A DNA stretch of 64,000 nt from positions 62,001-126,000 of the forward strand of contig CAKTFW010000002.1 of the NCBI GenBank assembly GCA_934561175.1. The letters are read 5' to 3'. Source of the DNA: an uncultured Oscillospiraceae bacterium. GTDB lineage: Bacteria; Bacillota; Clostridia; Oscillospirales; Oscillospiraceae. The position numbers were made by a program, and so were the translations under genes. Below the pieces are notes generated by a model that was not told the origin of the DNA, did no database searches, and saw only the letters and a program-made list of their open reading frames with translations. Every line of letters starts with the position of its first letter. Within the stretch, counting starts at the first letter, position 1. Below, one piece after another: positions 1 through 8,106 of this stretch.

Positions 1-374
1 TGGATTTTTTTCGCCACATGCGGTTCGCCCATCATGCAGCCGCAGACAAAAATTCTCTGGCCGGGATGGCGGCGCTTGGTATGCACCAGCGCGCCGAGGT
101 TGCCCAACACCCGCTGTTCGGCATGTTCGCGCACCGCGCAGGTATTGATGACAATCAGGTCTGCGCCCTCTTCCGTATCGGTGAAGGCATAGCCGGCATC
201 CTGCAGCATCCCGCGGATCCGTTCAGAATCGGCCTCATTTTGCTGGCAGCCATAGGTGTCGACAAATGCAGTGGGCACAGTGCCGCGGCTGTGCCAGTAG
301 GCCTGGATGGACTGGCAGCAATCGCGCTGGGCATCCAGCGCGGCTTCAGAAATAACAGTGGTGGTCTGATCCAA
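1..374 (-). CDS. miaB: tRNA-2-methylthio-N6-dimethylallyladenosine synthase MiaB, N-terminal part
   Basis: Only the first ~124 codons are in the window; the gene continues past the left edge. The frame carries the UPF0004 (methylthiotransferase N-terminal) domain: a TYGCQQNEADSE block with the first iron-sulfur ligand, a VINTCAVREHAEQR block with the second, and FVCGCMMGEPH with the third. The family is a radical-SAM enzyme that adds a methylthio group to i6A37 of tRNAs. QQNEADSE with INTCAVRE favours MiaB over RimO. I chose the TTG at 372-374 because a GGAGG sits 7 nt upstream (382-386); no ATG is suitably placed. The gene lies downstream of deoB on the same strand but behind a strong terminator, so it probably has its own promoter in 375-446. 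Confidence 0.9.
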   Translation of the reverse strand, partial: MDQTTTVISEAALDAQRDCCQSIQAYWHSRGTVPTAFVDTYGCQQNEADSERIRGMLQDAGYAFTDTEEGADLIVINTCAVREHAEQRVLGNLGALVHTKRRHPGQRIFVCGCMMGEPHVAKKI

Positions 375-446
375 AATTGTACCTCCGACAGGGAAATTCA
401 TATTAAAATATTTTATCAGTTTTTTCGGTTTATTTCAAGGAAAAAT

Positions 447-486
447 CCCGCGTTTTGCGCGACGGAATTTGCGCGCAAAACGCGGG
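447..486 (-). terminator. Rho-independent terminator of deoB
   Basis: A 15-bp perfect GC-rich stem (447-461 with 472-486, 10-nt loop) is followed on the minus strand by ATTTTT. It starts 8 bp after the deoB stop codon. Confidence 0.9.
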
Positions 487-494
487 AAAGAAGG

Positions 495-1658
495 CTACAG
501 TAAACTGGTACCAAAAGCAGACGGTTCTACTCCGAATGCCTGCAGTACAGTGGCGCCGACATCGGCGAAGGTTTCACGCGTACCGAGATTGTGCGGCGTG
601 ATATTCGGATGCCAGACGAGTGCTGGAATATATTCACGGGTGTGGTCGGTACCATGATAGGTGGGATCGCAGCCATGATCCGCGGTGATAATCAAGAGAC
701 CGCCTGTTTCTGCCAGTGCCTGGCAGATGCCGGGCAGAGCACGGTCGACCTCGACGAGCCCCTGGGCATAGCCGTCAGGATTGCGGCGATGTCCCCATTG
801 CTGGTCAAAATCCAGAATGTTGCAGAAAATGAAGCCATCCTGCTGCTTTGCAGCATCCAGCGCGCGGGCGAGACCATCTGCATCGTTTTTTGTCTTGATG
901 GTGTCGTCAAAGCCGCGGCCGACAAAAATGTCATAGGGTTTGCCAATGGAGTGTGTGGGTACTCCGGCAGCATGAAGCCGCTCAATGAAGGTTTCGTGCG
1001 GCGGCAATGTGGCATAATCGTGGCGGTTTGCGGTGCGGGTGTAATTGCCGGGCGTACCGACAAAGGGCCGGGCGATGACGCGTCCCATGCCGATGTGCAT
1101 TTCGTCAAACATCTGGCGGGCAATGGCGCACAGCTCGTAGAGCCGATCCAGCGGAATTACAGACTCGTGTGCCGCAATCTGAAAGACGCTGTCGGCGGAG
1201 GTGTAAACAATCGGCCAGCCGGTTTTCTCGTGCTCTGGGCCCAGCTCTGCAATGATCTGCGTACCGGATTCGGCTCGGTTGCCAAGCACGCCTTTCTCAC
1301 CGGTGCGGCGGAGAAACTCGTTGATGATTTCCGGCGGGAACCCATTGGGGAAGGTTAAAAACGGCTGCTCCGTCTTAACACCCATAATTTCCCAGTGGCC
1401 AACAATGGAATCCTTGCCCTTGGAGGCCGAGGCACAACGGCCATAGGCCGCGTTGGGGTGTTCTCCCTGATAAAATTCTTCCATCCCATCGATGGCGCAC
1501 AGACCAAGTGACCGGAAGTTCGGCAGCGGAAGGCCGGGGTGCGTCTGCAGCACATGCGGAATTGTTGCAGCGCCGGCGGAATCGTACTGTGCCGCATCTG
1601 GCAGTGCCCCGACACCGGCGGAGTCAAGCAGCATCAGCAGTACTTTGCGAAATTGCAT
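495..1658 (-). CDS. deoB: Phosphopentomutase DeoB
   Basis: 387 aa, normal length for the family. It interconverts (deoxy)ribose-1-phosphate and (deoxy)ribose-5-phosphate in the cytoplasm, feeding nucleoside sugars into the pentose pathway. Alkaline-phosphatase-superfamily motifs are visible: the N-terminal metal/phosphate site LMLLDSAGVGALPDA, the substrate-binding GKDSIVGHWEIMGV around residue 85, and the C-terminal metal site ITADHGCDPTYHGTDHTRE. The ATG at 1656-1658 is preferred over the in-frame TTG two codons earlier because GAGGAG lies 7 nt before it. No purine nucleoside phosphorylase or other deo gene is adjacent, so it appears monocistronic, ending at the terminator at 447-486. Confidence 0.96.
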   Translation of the reverse strand: MQFRKVLLMLLDSAGVGALPDAAQYDSAGAATIPHVLQTHPGLPLPNFRSLGLCAIDGMEEFYQGEHPNAAYGRCASASKGKDSIVGHWEIMGVKTEQPFLTFPNGFPPEIINEFLRRTGEKGVLGNRAESGTQIIAELGPEHEKTGWPIVYTSADSVFQIAAHESVIPLDRLYELCAIARQMFDEMHIGMGRVIARPFVGTPGNYTRTANRHDYATLPPHETFIERLHAAGVPTHSIGKPYDIFVGRGFDDTIKTKNDADGLARALDAAKQQDGFIFCNILDFDQQWGHRRNPDGYAQGLVEVDRALPGICQALAETGGLLIITADHGCDPTYHGTDHTREYIPALVWHPNITPHNLGTRETFADVGATVLQAFGVEPSAFGTSLL

Positions 1659-1697
1659 GGTCAAGCTCCTCTCTGTTAGGTGATTTTCTTATGATTC

Positions 1698-1703
1698 ATT
1701 ATA
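1698..1703 (-). promoter_or_regulatory. Candidate -10 element for deoB
   Basis: TATAAT on the minus strand about 40 bp before the deoB start. No good -35 lies 16-18 bp upstream, so this is only a partial match. Confidence 0.35.
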
Positions 1704-1778
1704 GTACAGATTTGAAATTTGGAAAGAGTCAGATGGCGGTAATTTACAATTTGTTCAAAAGCGGAATGGCGGACATCG

Positions 1779-1807
1779 TTGAAAACACAGGGGTGATATG
1801 TTATACT
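1779..1807 (+). promoter_or_regulatory. Sigma-A promoter for the foldase-kinase pair
   Basis: TTGAAA (1779-1784), 17-bp spacer, TATACT (1802-1807), with the ATG of the next gene 26 bp downstream and an AAGGAGAG ribosome site. Confidence 0.8.
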
Positions 1808-1833
1808 TTGGCTCATAAGGAGAGAACGCTTTT

Positions 1834-2979
1834 ATGCAACAAAATGATCAAAAAAGAAGTCGGTTGTCCTGGCGGACAGCTGTGATTGCAGTGCTGCTGG
1901 CAGCGGCGGCCGGTGTTGGAATTGCGGCGCTGTTCCATGCGAACCGCCCCGGTGCATCCATGGATTTGCCGGTGGTAAGCTGCGGCGAACGGACGCTGAA
2001 CAGCCGGGATTTTGCTTACTACTACTGGACGGAATACTATCTGCTGCTGGAAAGTGGATATGCTCCGGCGACCGATGTGCCGCTGGAGGAGCAGCGCTAT
2101 GACGGAGAACGAACCTGGAAGGACTATATGCTGGAGCAGGCCATGCAAACCGTCGGCGAGACCATGGCGCTGGTTTCGGCGGCCGATCAGGCGGGATTTA
2201 CATTGCCGGAAAAGACGCAGGAAAACCTGGACGCTGTCGCTGCAAAGTTGGATGAAAATGCAGCAAACGCCGGATTCATCAAGAAAAATGGCGAAGCGGA
2301 TGTGGATGCATTTCTGGCGGACAGCTATGGCTATGGTGCGACAGAGAAGGCATTCCTTGCATATTTGCAGGATGCGTATCTGGCCGCAGCCTATGCAGAC
2401 ACATTGTTTTACGGGGAGGATTTTTCCGATGCGGAGGTGTCGGCATACTATGACAGCTTTGCGGCAGACTATGCGGCAGCTGGTGTAGACAAGACGGATA
2501 CCTATACCGTTTCCATCCGGGATCTGATCTTCGTGCCGAACAGCACGGAAGAGGCTGACTGGCAGGCGGCGCAGGATAAGGCCGAGGCGTTGCTGGAGCA
2601 GTGGGAGGAGAACGGCGGTACGACGGAGGCGTTTGCGGCACTGACCACGGAGGATGCGATGGATACGACCTATTCCAGCCTTCGGCCGGGTGTACTCAGT
2701 GATAAAGTAGATGCCTGGTGCTTTGAAGAAATGCGGCAGCCGGGGGATACAGTGATCTTCCGGAGTGCTGACGGTGTGCATTTGATTTGTTACTATGCAG
2801 GGGCGGAAAAGCCAATCTGGTATGAGCAGGCGCTGTCTGATCTGCGGTATGAGGCTTATGCAAGCACCCTGCGGAATTTGATGGATCAAACGCCGTGCAA
2901 GCTGGATGAAACGCGGCTGGAATTACATACGCCGCAGAGCTTGCTTGCGGAAGCGGAATTGGGAGATGCAACAAAATGA
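1834..2979 (+). CDS. Membrane-anchored parvulin-like (PrsA/SurA-type) peptidyl-prolyl isomerase
   Basis: 381 aa. Residues ~14-34 form a single hydrophobic N-terminal segment after a basic start, so the rest should lie outside the membrane; no lipobox cysteine follows. The helical middle (residues ~45-200) resembles SurA/trigger-type chaperone N domains, rich in acidic residues and tyrosine. Residues ~225-320 resemble a PpiC/rotamase core: a VSIRDLIFVP strand, a helix with AQDKAEALLEQW, then LRPGVLSDKVDAWCFE and a final strand GVHLICYYAG. Inferred role: folding of secreted proteins. The parvulin core is divergent, so catalytic activity is not assured. Its stop overlaps the next gene by 4 bp (ATGA), implying translational coupling. 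Confidence 0.72.
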   Translation: MQQNDQKRSRLSWRTAVIAVLLAAAAGVGIAALFHANRPGASMDLPVVSCGERTLNSRDFAYYYWTEYYLLLESGYAPATDVPLEEQRYDGERTWKDYMLEQAMQTVGETMALVSAADQAGFTLPEKTQENLDAVAAKLDENAANAGFIKKNGEADVDAFLADSYGYGATEKAFLAYLQDAYLAAAYADTLFYGEDFSDAEVSAYYDSFAADYAAAGVDKTDTYTVSIRDLIFVPNSTEEADWQAAQDKAEALLEQWEENGGTTEAFAALTTEDAMDTTYSSLRPGVLSDKVDAWCFEEMRQPGDTVIFRSADGVHLICYYAGAEKPIWYEQALSDLRYEAYASTLRNLMDQTPCKLDETRLELHTPQSLLAEAELGDATK

Positions 2980-3872
2980 AAAAAATGCTGTTATTTGTCA
3001 ATCCAAAGGCGGGAAAATCCGAAATGCGGACCTATCTGATGGAGGTCATCAACCGGTTTACGCAGGCCGGTTATGATGTGACGGTGCATCCGACACAGAA
3101 GCCGAAGGATATCACAGAAGTGATTGCAAGAGATGGTGAACAGTATGACCGGATTGTGGTCAGCGGAGGAGACGGCACGCTGAATGAGGCGGTTTCCGGA
3201 ATGGCGCAGTTGACGCATCCACCGCTGCTGGGATATCTCCCAACTGGAACGGTCAATGATTTTGCTGCGTCGCTGGAAATCCCGCGGGATGTCCTGTCGG
3301 CAGCGGAGATTGTGGTGACCGGCGATGAATTCTGGTGCGACCTTGGCAAGTTCAATGACCGAATTTTTGACTATGTGGCGGCTTTTGGCGCATTTACGGC
3401 GGTTTCCTATGAGACGCCGCACGCGGAAAAGCAGGCGTTTGGCCGTGCAGCCTATATTATGGAGGGCATTCGGAGTTTGTCAGACATTCGCCCATACTGG
3501 GTGAAGCTGGAACACGATGGCGTTGTAGAAGAGGAAGAGGTCCTCTTCGGTATGGTGACCAACTCGGTCAGTGTCGGCGGATTCCGGGCGCTGCCGGACG
3601 AAGAGGGCGTTCGCTTGGACGACGGCCTGTTTGAAGTGGTTTTGATTCGCAAAGTCGGATCCCTGCAGGACATCAATGCAGTGACGGGTGCGCTGCTGCG
3701 CCGGGATTTCTCGGCGGACAGCTTCCGTACCTTCCAGACGGATTGTTTGACGATGACCTTTCAGGAACCGGTATCCTGGACGCTGGATGGCGAATATGGC
3801 GGGACAGTTACAGTGGCGGAGATTGTCAACCAAAAACAAAGCCTGCGGATTTTAGTTCCCAAGGCGTATTAA
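2976..3872 (+). CDS. YegS/BmrU-family lipid kinase (diacylglycerol-kinase-like)
   Basis: 298 aa, the usual length. The N-terminal DAGKc domain shows the FVNPKAGK start, the nucleotide-binding VVSGGDGTLNEAV at residues ~60-72 and the LPTGTVNDFA loop around residue 88; the C-terminal beta-sandwich ends with the SWTLDGEYGG strand typical of the family. Members phosphorylate diacylglycerol or related lipids and recycle lipid made during lipoteichoic acid synthesis. The substrate here is not determined by sequence. It overlaps the upstream foldase gene and ends at a bidirectional terminator. Confidence 0.88.
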   Translation: MKKMLLFVNPKAGKSEMRTYLMEVINRFTQAGYDVTVHPTQKPKDITEVIARDGEQYDRIVVSGGDGTLNEAVSGMAQLTHPPLLGYLPTGTVNDFAASLEIPRDVLSAAEIVVTGDEFWCDLGKFNDRIFDYVAAFGAFTAVSYETPHAEKQAFGRAAYIMEGIRSLSDIRPYWVKLEHDGVVEEEEVLFGMVTNSVSVGGFRALPDEEGVRLDDGLFEVVLIRKVGSLQDINAVTGALLRRDFSADSFRTFQTDCLTMTFQEPVSWTLDGEYGGTVTVAEIVNQKQSLRILVPKAY

Positions 3873-3880
3873 ATGAAATG

Positions 3881-3921
3881 AAAAAGTGCCGTGTATGACC
3901 AAATCATACACGGCACTTTTT
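3881..3921. terminator. Bidirectional terminator between convergent genes
   Basis: An 18-bp perfect inverted repeat with AAAAA before and TTTTT after, loop CCAAA. It can stop the lipid-kinase transcript on + and the ABC operon transcript on -. Confidence 0.9.
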
Positions 3922-3942
3922 AATTGCCTGAGATCAGAATGA

Positions 3943-4218
3943 TTAACAATAAATGGGGGTCTTCTTGGAAAAGAATACAGAAAAGTAAAAGCCGACTGGG
4001 ATGAACAGAACCACATTGTAGATGACTTCTTGCCAATGTGTTGAAGTTTCTTCATCATAGTGAAAGAGAATCAGGTTGAGATTCCGCATGTGCGGAATCT
4101 CCTCAATGGTGGTGGCAAATTTGAAGAGCACCAGCCATAGCAGCAGTAACAGGTAGATTGCGAAAACGACGAATGTGACGATACGCTCAGCGTTATTTTT
4201 ATGATTCAGTTGTGCCAT
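3943..4218 (-). CDS. Short VanZ-like membrane protein, C-terminally truncated
   Basis: 91 aa. The visible part matches the N-terminal half of VanZ-family proteins: a first transmembrane segment (residues ~13-31), an LNLILFHYDEET block where VanZ proteins have NLIPF, and EVIYNVVLFIPVGFYFSVFF as the second membrane segment. Family members are usually about 150-200 aa with four or more segments; here the frame stops right after the second one at KKTPIYC, 22 bp before the operon terminator. It starts 5 bp after the permease stop, without a clear SD, so it may be translated by coupling. It may be a pseudogene remnant or a genuinely minimal protein. VanZ confers low-level teicoplanin resistance in enterococci; its function here is unknown. 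Confidence 0.6.
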   Translation of the reverse strand: MAQLNHKNNAERIVTFVVFAIYLLLLLWLVLFKFATTIEEIPHMRNLNLILFHYDEETSTHWQEVIYNVVLFIPVGFYFSVFFSKKTPIYC

Positions 4219-4223
4219 AAGCG

Positions 4224-6725
4224 TTAATCGACGATAGGTAAATACTGCTCCAGAATCAGATCGCCGAGCTGGGAGTAAGAGACTGTGAATTCCAGAATTC
4301 CGGCGGCAAAGGGAGCAATGATATAGGGATTGCAAACGATCACAAGCCCGTCGTCGGAGAGATACCAGCTGCCGTCGGCAATCAGGCCGAACAGCGATTT
4401 TTCATAGCCGTCGAAGAAATAGCCTTCATATTGCGGCAGCTGTGTCTGGCGGAGCAGCTCGGCATGGATGACCTCCTGAAGTGCGGGAAGATCATCCGTG
4501 AGATCGGCAAGCGTCAGCTTTGCACCGGTATCGGTGCGGTAATTGACACAGCTGCGTAGATCTTCGCCGTGTGCGCCGCCGGTGTAGGTGCTGTCGTCAT
4601 AGAGCACGCTGATGACGGCGCTGTCAGCCCGGACGGGTGTGGCGTTGCGGTGGAAGACATATGCGGACCAAGTGTCAGAAAAGCCGCTCTCTTTCCGAGC
4701 CTGGTAGTCTGCTTCAGCCTGGGCATAACGCGTATCATACTGTGCTTCCAGATCGTTATAGGATTGACGAAGGTCCGCGTTGATGGCGTCCTGTGCATCC
4801 GGATCTGACAGTGCGAACTCCAGCAGCGTATTTGACCAGGTCAGCAATTCCGGTGTACCGGCGTCGGCAGCAGAATCCGGATGCGTACTGTGGCTGACCG
4901 TGTAGGAAATGCCGCGGTTTTCCTCCATCAGCCCGTGGATGGAGGAGAGAAACGCATAGGTGTTGGTTGCTTCAGTGGTTGCGGCAAAGCTGTAGTAGTG
5001 GTGCATCTCGTAGGAAGTGGCTGTTCGGGAGACGCCTTGCAGATCAATGCCGTAGTATGGCGTGTCACCGGCAAACCATGTGTCTGCTTGCAGGGTGCCA
5101 TTGCGCAGGTCGGCGGAAATTGCGTCTCGCAGGGCGATTACATCCTGCTGGTTGTCGAGCTCGACAGATTCACCGGTGTCATTGCCGTAGTACAGATCCA
5201 CATATCCGTAGTTGACGGTGAGCTGGTCGAGCCTATCGGCAAGATTCTCTCGTGCAGCCGATCCGTTGACAAGGTCGTCCAGCATTGTAATATAGGAGCC
5301 TGCTTGCAGATCGTCCGGTGTCATGCAGAAGTTGTACATCCGCGAAATGCGGCGGCCATTTTTCAATGTGTAATTGAAGCCAATATACTGGACGGATTCC
5401 TCTGCGGTGGTACCTGCCTGATGTTCCTCCATTCGCGTTTCGATTTCCGTTTGGTGTTCCAAAATGGACTGATGAAGTGCGACAACCTGCTCAAACTGGG
5501 TAGAATCCAGCGTGTCGCCATCGCTGTTGCTGATGCCAGAAAGAGAAATAGAACCGATTTCATCAACGGTTGGAACATAGCTGACGATACCGAACAGGTC
5601 GAACCGGACACTGGAGGTGACAAGAATCAGGCAGGCACAGAGAATTGCTGCGCCTTTCCAGCCCTTGCGGAAGACCCGGAACGACTTTTGCAGCAGCATT
5701 TCTGCAAGATAGTAGCCAGCAAGACCGGCAAAAAGGAGAAACAGGAGCAGAATGCCGGCATTGTTGTGATAGCCGCCGATCAACTGATAGTAGAAGACTT
5801 CATACAGTCCCGTACCGAGTGTCAGTGCTGCGCAGGCGCCGACGCCAAGCCGGAACAGCCACTGCGCCCATTTAACGGTGACGAGATCGCCGGCTGTTTC
5901 ACTGCGGCGATACCGGTAGGCGACCAGTGCAAGAATGGCAAAAACAAGTCCGGCGACGGCATATATCACCAGCCATTTCCAGCCGATCAGGGTGTAACCG
6001 GTAATCTCGGAGACAACACCGTAGGGATCGACTGGGCCGACAGGGAGAATATTCAGCTGTCTTATGAGCTGTAGCAGCGGAGAGAAAACACGAGTCACAT
6101 CGGAAGAACTGGTGATAATTCCAAACTGGAAAGTGCCAAGCAGTGAGCTGATGAGCAGACCGATGCCGAAGACCAGCAGATTGAGCGCAATGGAGAACAC
6201 GGGGACGGCCAGCAGCTGCCCGGTAAACATACAGCAGAAGACGGTGAATGAGTAGAAGAACAGCGCCATGGCGGTCATGACAGCCCAAAAGATCAGTGCG
6301 GTCATAAACGCGGGGGTGCCCAGAATGCTGCCTGCAAGCAGCAAAAACAGCGCAGTAATGGTGTGGGGAACCACCAGAAAGAGCAGCCCTGCCAGATAGT
6401 TGGTAAAGAACAGCGTTCTGCGCGTGACGGGCAGCGTGTGGTACAGCCCGATGCTGCGGGCGGTAAACAGATAGGAAAAAACCGCCATTGCACTGCATAT
6501 GCCTGCGGCGCAAACCAGAATGGGGCCAATGCCGGTGATCGAGGAGAAAATAATATCCTGAAATTCGGCGGCGTCCATGCTGTGATTCGGCGACAGACCG
6601 GTTGTCAGCACCAGAACGGGCAGAGAGATCAGCAGGACGGCGAGATAGATCATCCAGAGTGGCGCAAACCGCGTCAGATCTTTTCGAAACAGGCATTTGT
6701 TAAAGCAGGATGTCTTTGACTGCAT
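4224..6725 (-). CDS. ABC transporter permease with C-terminal DUF3298/RsiV-like domain
   Basis: 833 aa. Residues ~20-380 contain about ten hydrophobic segments in the pattern of ABC-2/YtrC-like permeases. A large extracytoplasmic part follows. Its last ~200 residues (~627-833) look like the DUF4163/DUF3298 fold known from the lysozyme-binding anti-sigma factor RsiV: a TYTGGAHG turn near residue 716, a LTLADLTDD segment, then YLSDDGLVIVCNPYIIAPF. The ATG at 6723-6725 was chosen over an upstream ATG because GGGAGGTG lies just before it; the gene then overlaps the ATPase gene by 26 bp. It is part of the GntR-ATPase-permease operon. Inferred role: export or immunity at the membrane, possibly sensing an extracellular ligand through the tail domain. 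Confidence 0.78.
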   Translation of the reverse strand: MQSKTSCFNKCLFRKDLTRFAPLWMIYLAVLLISLPVLVLTTGLSPNHSMDAAEFQDIIFSSITGIGPILVCAAGICSAMAVFSYLFTARSIGLYHTLPVTRRTLFFTNYLAGLLFLVVPHTITALFLLLAGSILGTPAFMTALIFWAVMTAMALFFYSFTVFCCMFTGQLLAVPVFSIALNLLVFGIGLLISSLLGTFQFGIITSSSDVTRVFSPLLQLIRQLNILPVGPVDPYGVVSEITGYTLIGWKWLVIYAVAGLVFAILALVAYRYRRSETAGDLVTVKWAQWLFRLGVGACAALTLGTGLYEVFYYQLIGGYHNNAGILLLFLLFAGLAGYYLAEMLLQKSFRVFRKGWKGAAILCACLILVTSSVRFDLFGIVSYVPTVDEIGSISLSGISNSDGDTLDSTQFEQVVALHQSILEHQTEIETRMEEHQAGTTAEESVQYIGFNYTLKNGRRISRMYNFCMTPDDLQAGSYITMLDDLVNGSAARENLADRLDQLTVNYGYVDLYYGNDTGESVELDNQQDVIALRDAISADLRNGTLQADTWFAGDTPYYGIDLQGVSRTATSYEMHHYYSFAATTEATNTYAFLSSIHGLMEENRGISYTVSHSTHPDSAADAGTPELLTWSNTLLEFALSDPDAQDAINADLRQSYNDLEAQYDTRYAQAEADYQARKESGFSDTWSAYVFHRNATPVRADSAVISVLYDDSTYTGGAHGEDLRSCVNYRTDTGAKLTLADLTDDLPALQEVIHAELLRQTQLPQYEGYFFDGYEKSLFGLIADGSWYLSDDGLVIVCNPYIIAPFAAGILEFTVSYSQLGDLILEQYLPIVD

Positions 6726-7599
6726 AGTCGGCACCTCCCAATTCATAAATAAAGACTTCTTCCAGCGTCAGCGGAACAGCGTCCATCAGCAGCGGATTCA
6801 GCGCGGCAATCTGCGCCTGCACATCTTGAGAATTACCGCGGATGATGTAGGTGTTGACGCGGCCGATGGCGCTGTGATGCAGAATCTGCAGACTTTCCGG
6901 CAGCTTCTGTTCCTGGTAGTCCGCGAAAACAACCTGGAGTTTCAGCGTATTTTCCTGCAGCTCACTGAGAGAGCGCTCCAGAAGCAGACTGCCGTGATTC
7001 ATAATGCCGACATGGTCACAGACATCTTCAAGCTCCCGCAGGTTGTGAGAAGAGATCAGCACTGTGGTGCCGCGTGCAGATACATCATTCAGCATCAGGC
7101 TCCAGACCTGGCGGCGCATCACGGGATCAAGTCCGTCAACCGGCTCGTCGAGAATCAGGTAGTCTGGCATACAGCTCATTGCAAGCCAGAAGGCCACCTG
7201 CTTCTGCATTCCTTTGGACAGCCGCCGGATTGGCGTCTTCTCGTTGATAGAGAAGACCTCTTTCAGTGCCTCATACCGTTCGATATTGAACTGCGAATAC
7301 AGACCGCGGTAGAACCGCATCATATCCTGTGGCGTGGCCTGTAAAAAATAGTACCAGTCATCTGGAATGGCGGCAATCCGACATTTTACAGCGGGATTTT
7401 CATAAACCGGTGCACCGTCGATCAGTACCGTACCGCTGTCCTGCCGGTAGATGCCGGTCAGATGGCGGATCAGGGTGGATTTTCCGGCGCCATTGGGGCC
7501 GACCAATCCGTAAATTGCACCGTCTGGAACATGGAGCGATGCGTTGTCCAGTGCGCGGAATGACTGAAATGTTTTTGTCAGTCCCTGAACTTCAATCAT
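6700..7599 (-). CDS. ABC transporter ATP-binding protein (YtrB-like)
   Basis: 299 aa. Walker A GPNGAGKSTLIRHL near residue 35, the signature LSKGMQKQVAF near residue 130, Walker B YLILDEPVDGLD and the H-loop LISSHNL are all present; the C-terminal ~80 residues are the accessory domain common in this subfamily. It powers the downstream permease. The start overlaps the regulator gene by 8 bp and has GGAGG 8 nt upstream. Regulator-ATPase-permease order matches the YtrA-controlled systems of Firmicutes that respond to cell-wall-active compounds. Confidence 0.93.
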   Translation of the reverse strand: MIEVQGLTKTFQSFRALDNASLHVPDGAIYGLVGPNGAGKSTLIRHLTGIYRQDSGTVLIDGAPVYENPAVKCRIAAIPDDWYYFLQATPQDMMRFYRGLYSQFNIERYEALKEVFSINEKTPIRRLSKGMQKQVAFWLAMSCMPDYLILDEPVDGLDPVMRRQVWSLMLNDVSARGTTVLISSHNLRELEDVCDHVGIMNHGSLLLERSLSELQENTLKLQVVFADYQEQKLPESLQILHHSAIGRVNTYIIRGNSQDVQAQIAALNPLLMDAVPLTLEEVFIYELGGADYAVKDILL

Positions 7600-7960
7600 G
7601 GTTTGTACCTCCTTCTTCCAGCAGAGCTTGCAGTTCTGATTCTGTTACGCCGAGATAGCGCAGCTCGCGCAGCATTTCACGCATCTGTTCAACCAGTGCG
7701 CTGCGTCGCCCGGCGTGTTCCTCAGATTTTCCGGCGGCAAAGGAACCTTTGCCGGGAACCGAGAAAATGAAGCCGTCGGACTCCAGTTCATTATAAGCTC
7801 GCTGAATGGTGTTGGGATTGATGGCCAGCTGGGTTGCCATGGTGCGGACGGAGGGCAGCCTTTCGCCCTCCTGGATTGCACCGGATACAATCAGCTTTTG
7901 AAGTTCGTCTTTGATCTGCAGATAGATTGGCCGGGAATCCCGATAGTTCAACTGGATCAA
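7592..7960 (-). CDS. GntR-family (YtrA subfamily) transcriptional regulator
   Basis: 122 aa from the TTG chosen here, the small size typical of YtrA regulators: a winged-helix domain with PIYLQIKDELQKLI, the recognition helix region NPNTIQRAYNELE and wing GFIFSVPGKGSF, followed by a ~45-residue helical tail for dimerisation. TTG at 7958-7960 has GGAGGT six nt upstream; an in-frame GTG two codons earlier touches the SD and is less likely. It heads the ABC operon, and a perfect 8+8 palindrome just downstream of its promoter (7987-8007) is its probable operator, so it most likely autorepresses the operon until an inducer arrives. Confidence 0.9.
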   Translation of the reverse strand: MIQLNYRDSRPIYLQIKDELQKLIVSGAIQEGERLPSVRTMATQLAINPNTIQRAYNELESDGFIFSVPGKGSFAAGKSEEHAGRRSALVEQMREMLRELRYLGVTESELQALLEEGGTNHD

Positions 7961-7986
7961 AATCACACCTCCTGAACTGTGTCAAG

Positions 7987-8007
7987 TGTACTAAATGTGT
8001 TAGTACA
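7987..8007. promoter_or_regulatory. Palindromic operator of the GntR/ABC operon
   Basis: TGTACTAA-N5-TTAGTACA, a perfect inverted repeat placed immediately downstream of the -10 element, around the expected transcription start. The half-site resembles the GTACTA-type boxes of YtrA-like regulators. Confidence 0.8.
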
Positions 8008-8010
8008 GAT

Positions 8011-8039
8011 AATATAGCGGTGCGGTAAAGAAAAGTCAA
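8011..8039 (-). promoter_or_regulatory. Sigma-A promoter of the GntR/ABC operon
   Basis: On the minus strand TTGACT (8034-8039), 17-bp spacer, TATATT (8011-8016). Confidence 0.85.
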
Positions 8040-8054
8040 TAGGAAAGTGAAAAT

Positions 8055-8096
8055 AAAAAAAGAAGATGCCTGCCTCAAAATGAGGCAGGCATCTTC
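8055..8096 (-). terminator. Terminator of the mrnC-rqcH unit
   Basis: A 16-bp perfect stem (8062-8077 with 8081-8096, loop AAA) followed on the minus strand by a run of T. Confidence 0.9.
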
Positions 8097-8106
8097 CTGC
8101 AAATGG

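Noticed and set aside
1813..2889. 358-codon minus-strand frame
   Set aside because: Antisense to the foldase gene, Cys/Ile/Arg-rich, no family resemblance.
4881..6074. 397-codon plus-strand frame
   Set aside because: Antisense to the ABC permease; no start signals or recognisable domain.
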